Shown: positions 62,606 to 64,000 of the stretch, piece by piece
How positions within the stretch are numbered: position 1 is the first letter of the stretch
Layout of the letters: the number at the start of each line of letters is the position of its first letter
Position numbers and translations under genes: made by a program
From: Valencia hispanica
Lineage: Eukaryota; Chordata; Actinopteri; Cyprinodontiformes; Valenciidae
Direction of reading: 5' to 3'
Length of the DNA stretch: 64,000 bases
Assembly: GCA_963556495.2 (NCBI GenBank)
Contig: OY747709.1
Span: forward strand, 55,534,400-55,598,399
Notes under the pieces: generated by a model
Seen by the model: the letters and a program-made list of their open reading frames with translations, nothing else
Told to the model about the DNA's origin: nothing
Database searches by the model: none

Positions 62606-63043
62606 AGAGTTTGTTCCTTAAAATTTGATCTTTGTCATTTCAGACTGTGGTTATTAAACGAAACATCTAATACATTTAAATGCATTTATTGAACTAAATG
62701 CATCATCATAATGCTAGTTTGTGGATAATATGAAGGAGAAAACTTTGTGGATAGATGAGGTCAGGATGATTCATCATCAGATTTATACGCAAGGCAACTT
62801 TATGTGTATCGCAAAGTCCTGAGTCCTGATGGAGAGAACGAGATCCTGGATAAAATGTTTTTAATGTGGAGCAGTTGGCAGAAATGTTGGTTTCAGATGG
62901 GTTTTTTTAGGGTTTCATGTTAATCTTACAGCAAAAATACAAAATGTTCTACTTACTATTCTAGATTTAGGATTGAATATGTGTGAAACTACTTTATAAC
63001 AAGAGTGATTACATATTATTTGTGACCTCCTGTCAATAGTACA

Positions 63044-63058
63044 AATAAATGAAATAAA
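63044..63058 (+). terminator. likely distal poly(A) signals of the lectin gene
   Basis: Two AATAAA hexamers (63044-63049 and 63053-63058) about 715 bp after the stop and just before the Gypsy LTR. They would define a 3' UTR of about 740 nt. Confidence 0.45.
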
Positions 63059-63151
63059 AGCTGAAAACAATCCATGATTTCTATTTAAGAAAATTTATTT
63101 AGAAATTTTAATGAGTCAGGTTTATTAGTATATTACAGTTCAGCAGCAAAG

Positions 63152-63781
63152 TGTCATGTTCCTGTCTAACCTCCGGACCCACATGCAGAACCACACTCTG
63201 ACCACAGAACAAAGTTAAGATGTTTTTACTAAAGAAATGAAAATGATCAGCTGGAAACAGCGGGGACTGCTGGGCATCTGGATATGGAGAGATGAGGTTA
63301 GAGATGGTTGTTGACGGATGGGAATTAACCGAATTCTTGAGAGCGGTGGTACTCACAGATCTGAGGCGATTTCCAATTCCAGGGGAGATAAGGGAGATCT
63401 GCTGAGCGGAGTCAGAGGCTGCTGAGGTCCGGTGGAAGGTGACAAGGAGGAGGCGGCGTGGCTGAGAGCGGGCAGGCAGGTGGAAAAATGGAGACTGGCT
63501 GGATCAAGAGACTCCTCAGTAAGAACCTGGGAAACACAAAGAGCGCAGGGGATCACTGGGAACAATCTCGGGAGAGATACCTGGAGATCAGAGGCTTGGA
63601 GGTACCGGTAGGGCAACCATCAGGCGTTGAATGTTTGTCAGCCAGCTCCTTAAGAAGCCCAGGGACACAAAAGGCCTGATTGAAAACAGGTGAGTGTAAT
63701 TAGCCCGTGGAGCAGCTCTTCACCACAGATCCTCCCTGCGACAGATGACTCACAGCAGACACACAAACACAGAACCTCACA
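63152..63781 (-). mobile_element. Gypsy 3' LTR
   Basis: 630 bp. On the - strand it begins TGTGAGGTTCTG right after the polypurine tract and ends AACATGACA, so TG...CA. Intact, which together with the coding end suggests a fairly young copy. Confidence 0.8.
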
Positions 63782-63794
63782 TTACCCCCCCCCC

Positions 63795-64000
63795 TTAACG
63801 GCCGCCACCTGGCGGCGAGGAAACACCAGCTGAACAAGAGACCTCAAAATCCCTAACCAACGAGCTATCTATGATAAAAGAACGAGGAACCCAGGAGCGG
63901 TCCTCAGGGCCGTACCCCTCCCATTCAACGAGGTATTGGAACCCCCGGCCTCGGCGGCGCTTGTCCAATATCCGCCGGACAGAATAAACCAGATGACCAT
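63795..64000 (-). CDS. Gypsy integrase C-terminus with chromodomain (partial)
   Basis: Open frame entering from the right edge and ending at TAA (63795-63797). Encodes [20 protein letters not shown], then [11 protein letters not shown]. This is a chromodomain, with the aromatic YLVEWEGY core, at the integrase C-terminus, which steers insertion to marked chromatin. No interruption in the visible 66 codons. Confidence 0.88.
   Translation of the reverse strand, partial: GHLVYSVRRILDKRRRGRGFQYLVEWEGYGPEDRSWVPRSFIIDSSLVRDFEVSCSAGVSSPPGGGR

Larger units (their letters stand above)
63152..64000 (-). mobile_element. Gypsy (chromovirus-type) element, 3' end only
   Basis: From right to left: integrase C-terminus, a G-rich polypurine tract (about 63784-63794) and the 3' LTR (63781-63152). 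The rest lies beyond the window's right edge. Confidence 0.85.

Overview
The window is nuclear DNA of a ray-finned (teleost) fish. The evidence is the repeat content: L1, L2, Rex1-like and I-clade LINEs, a Ngaro-type tyrosine-recombinase retrotransposon, BEL/Pao and chromodomain Gypsy relics, and Tc1, hAT and TTAA-class DNA transposons. The only host genes I can support are spliced C-type lectin genes of a multi-domain teleost type. No tRNA, rRNA, CRISPR array or prokaryotic feature was seen. The species cannot be told from sequence reading alone.

The central feature is one lectin gene on the + strand, modelled in 12 exons from 15000 to 62330 (2,421 coding nt). It has a TATA box, a 37-nt signal-peptide exon, six C-type lectin-like domains (CTLDs) and a short C-terminal domain ending in KDEL. 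The CTLDs form three repeats of a three-exon cassette: a split CTLD (about 176 + 220 nt) followed by a single-exon CTLD (about 330-339 nt). Every junction keeps the same intron phase. EPN plus WND sugar-binding motifs are complete only in CTLD1 and CTLD3. CTLD4 has an in-frame TAG, but that exon is frame-neutral, so skipping it would restore the reading frame. A truncated sibling (signal exon plus first CTLD exon) lies on the - strand at 6490-6813.

Layout: 1-5650 holds an L1 relic and LINE tails. 6490-6813 is the partial lectin. 7440-14220 has degenerate tandem repeats, two LTR-like elements in inverted orientation with nested telomere-like and TTAA elements, and an L2 tail. 14904-15280 is the promoter and first exons. 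Intron 2 (8.7 kb) holds GC-rich repeats, an I-clade LINE with an uninterrupted 1,214-codon frame and a 14-bp target-site duplication, and a Rex1-like fragment. 23959-30633 carries CTLD1b to CTLD4, with intron 4 holding a hAT and a TTAA element. Intron 7 (26.8 kb) is almost all transposon: Rex1-like LINE, hAT, Ngaro (39979-45333), two head-to-head L2 copies, BEL/Pao and another hAT. 57415-62330 has CTLD5, CTLD6 and the C-terminal exons, with a three-layer nest (L2 tail, Tc1, solo LTR) in intron 10. The right edge is the 3' end of a - strand Gypsy element.

Gene models rest on visible splice sites, phase arithmetic and motif recognition. No database search or transcript evidence was available.
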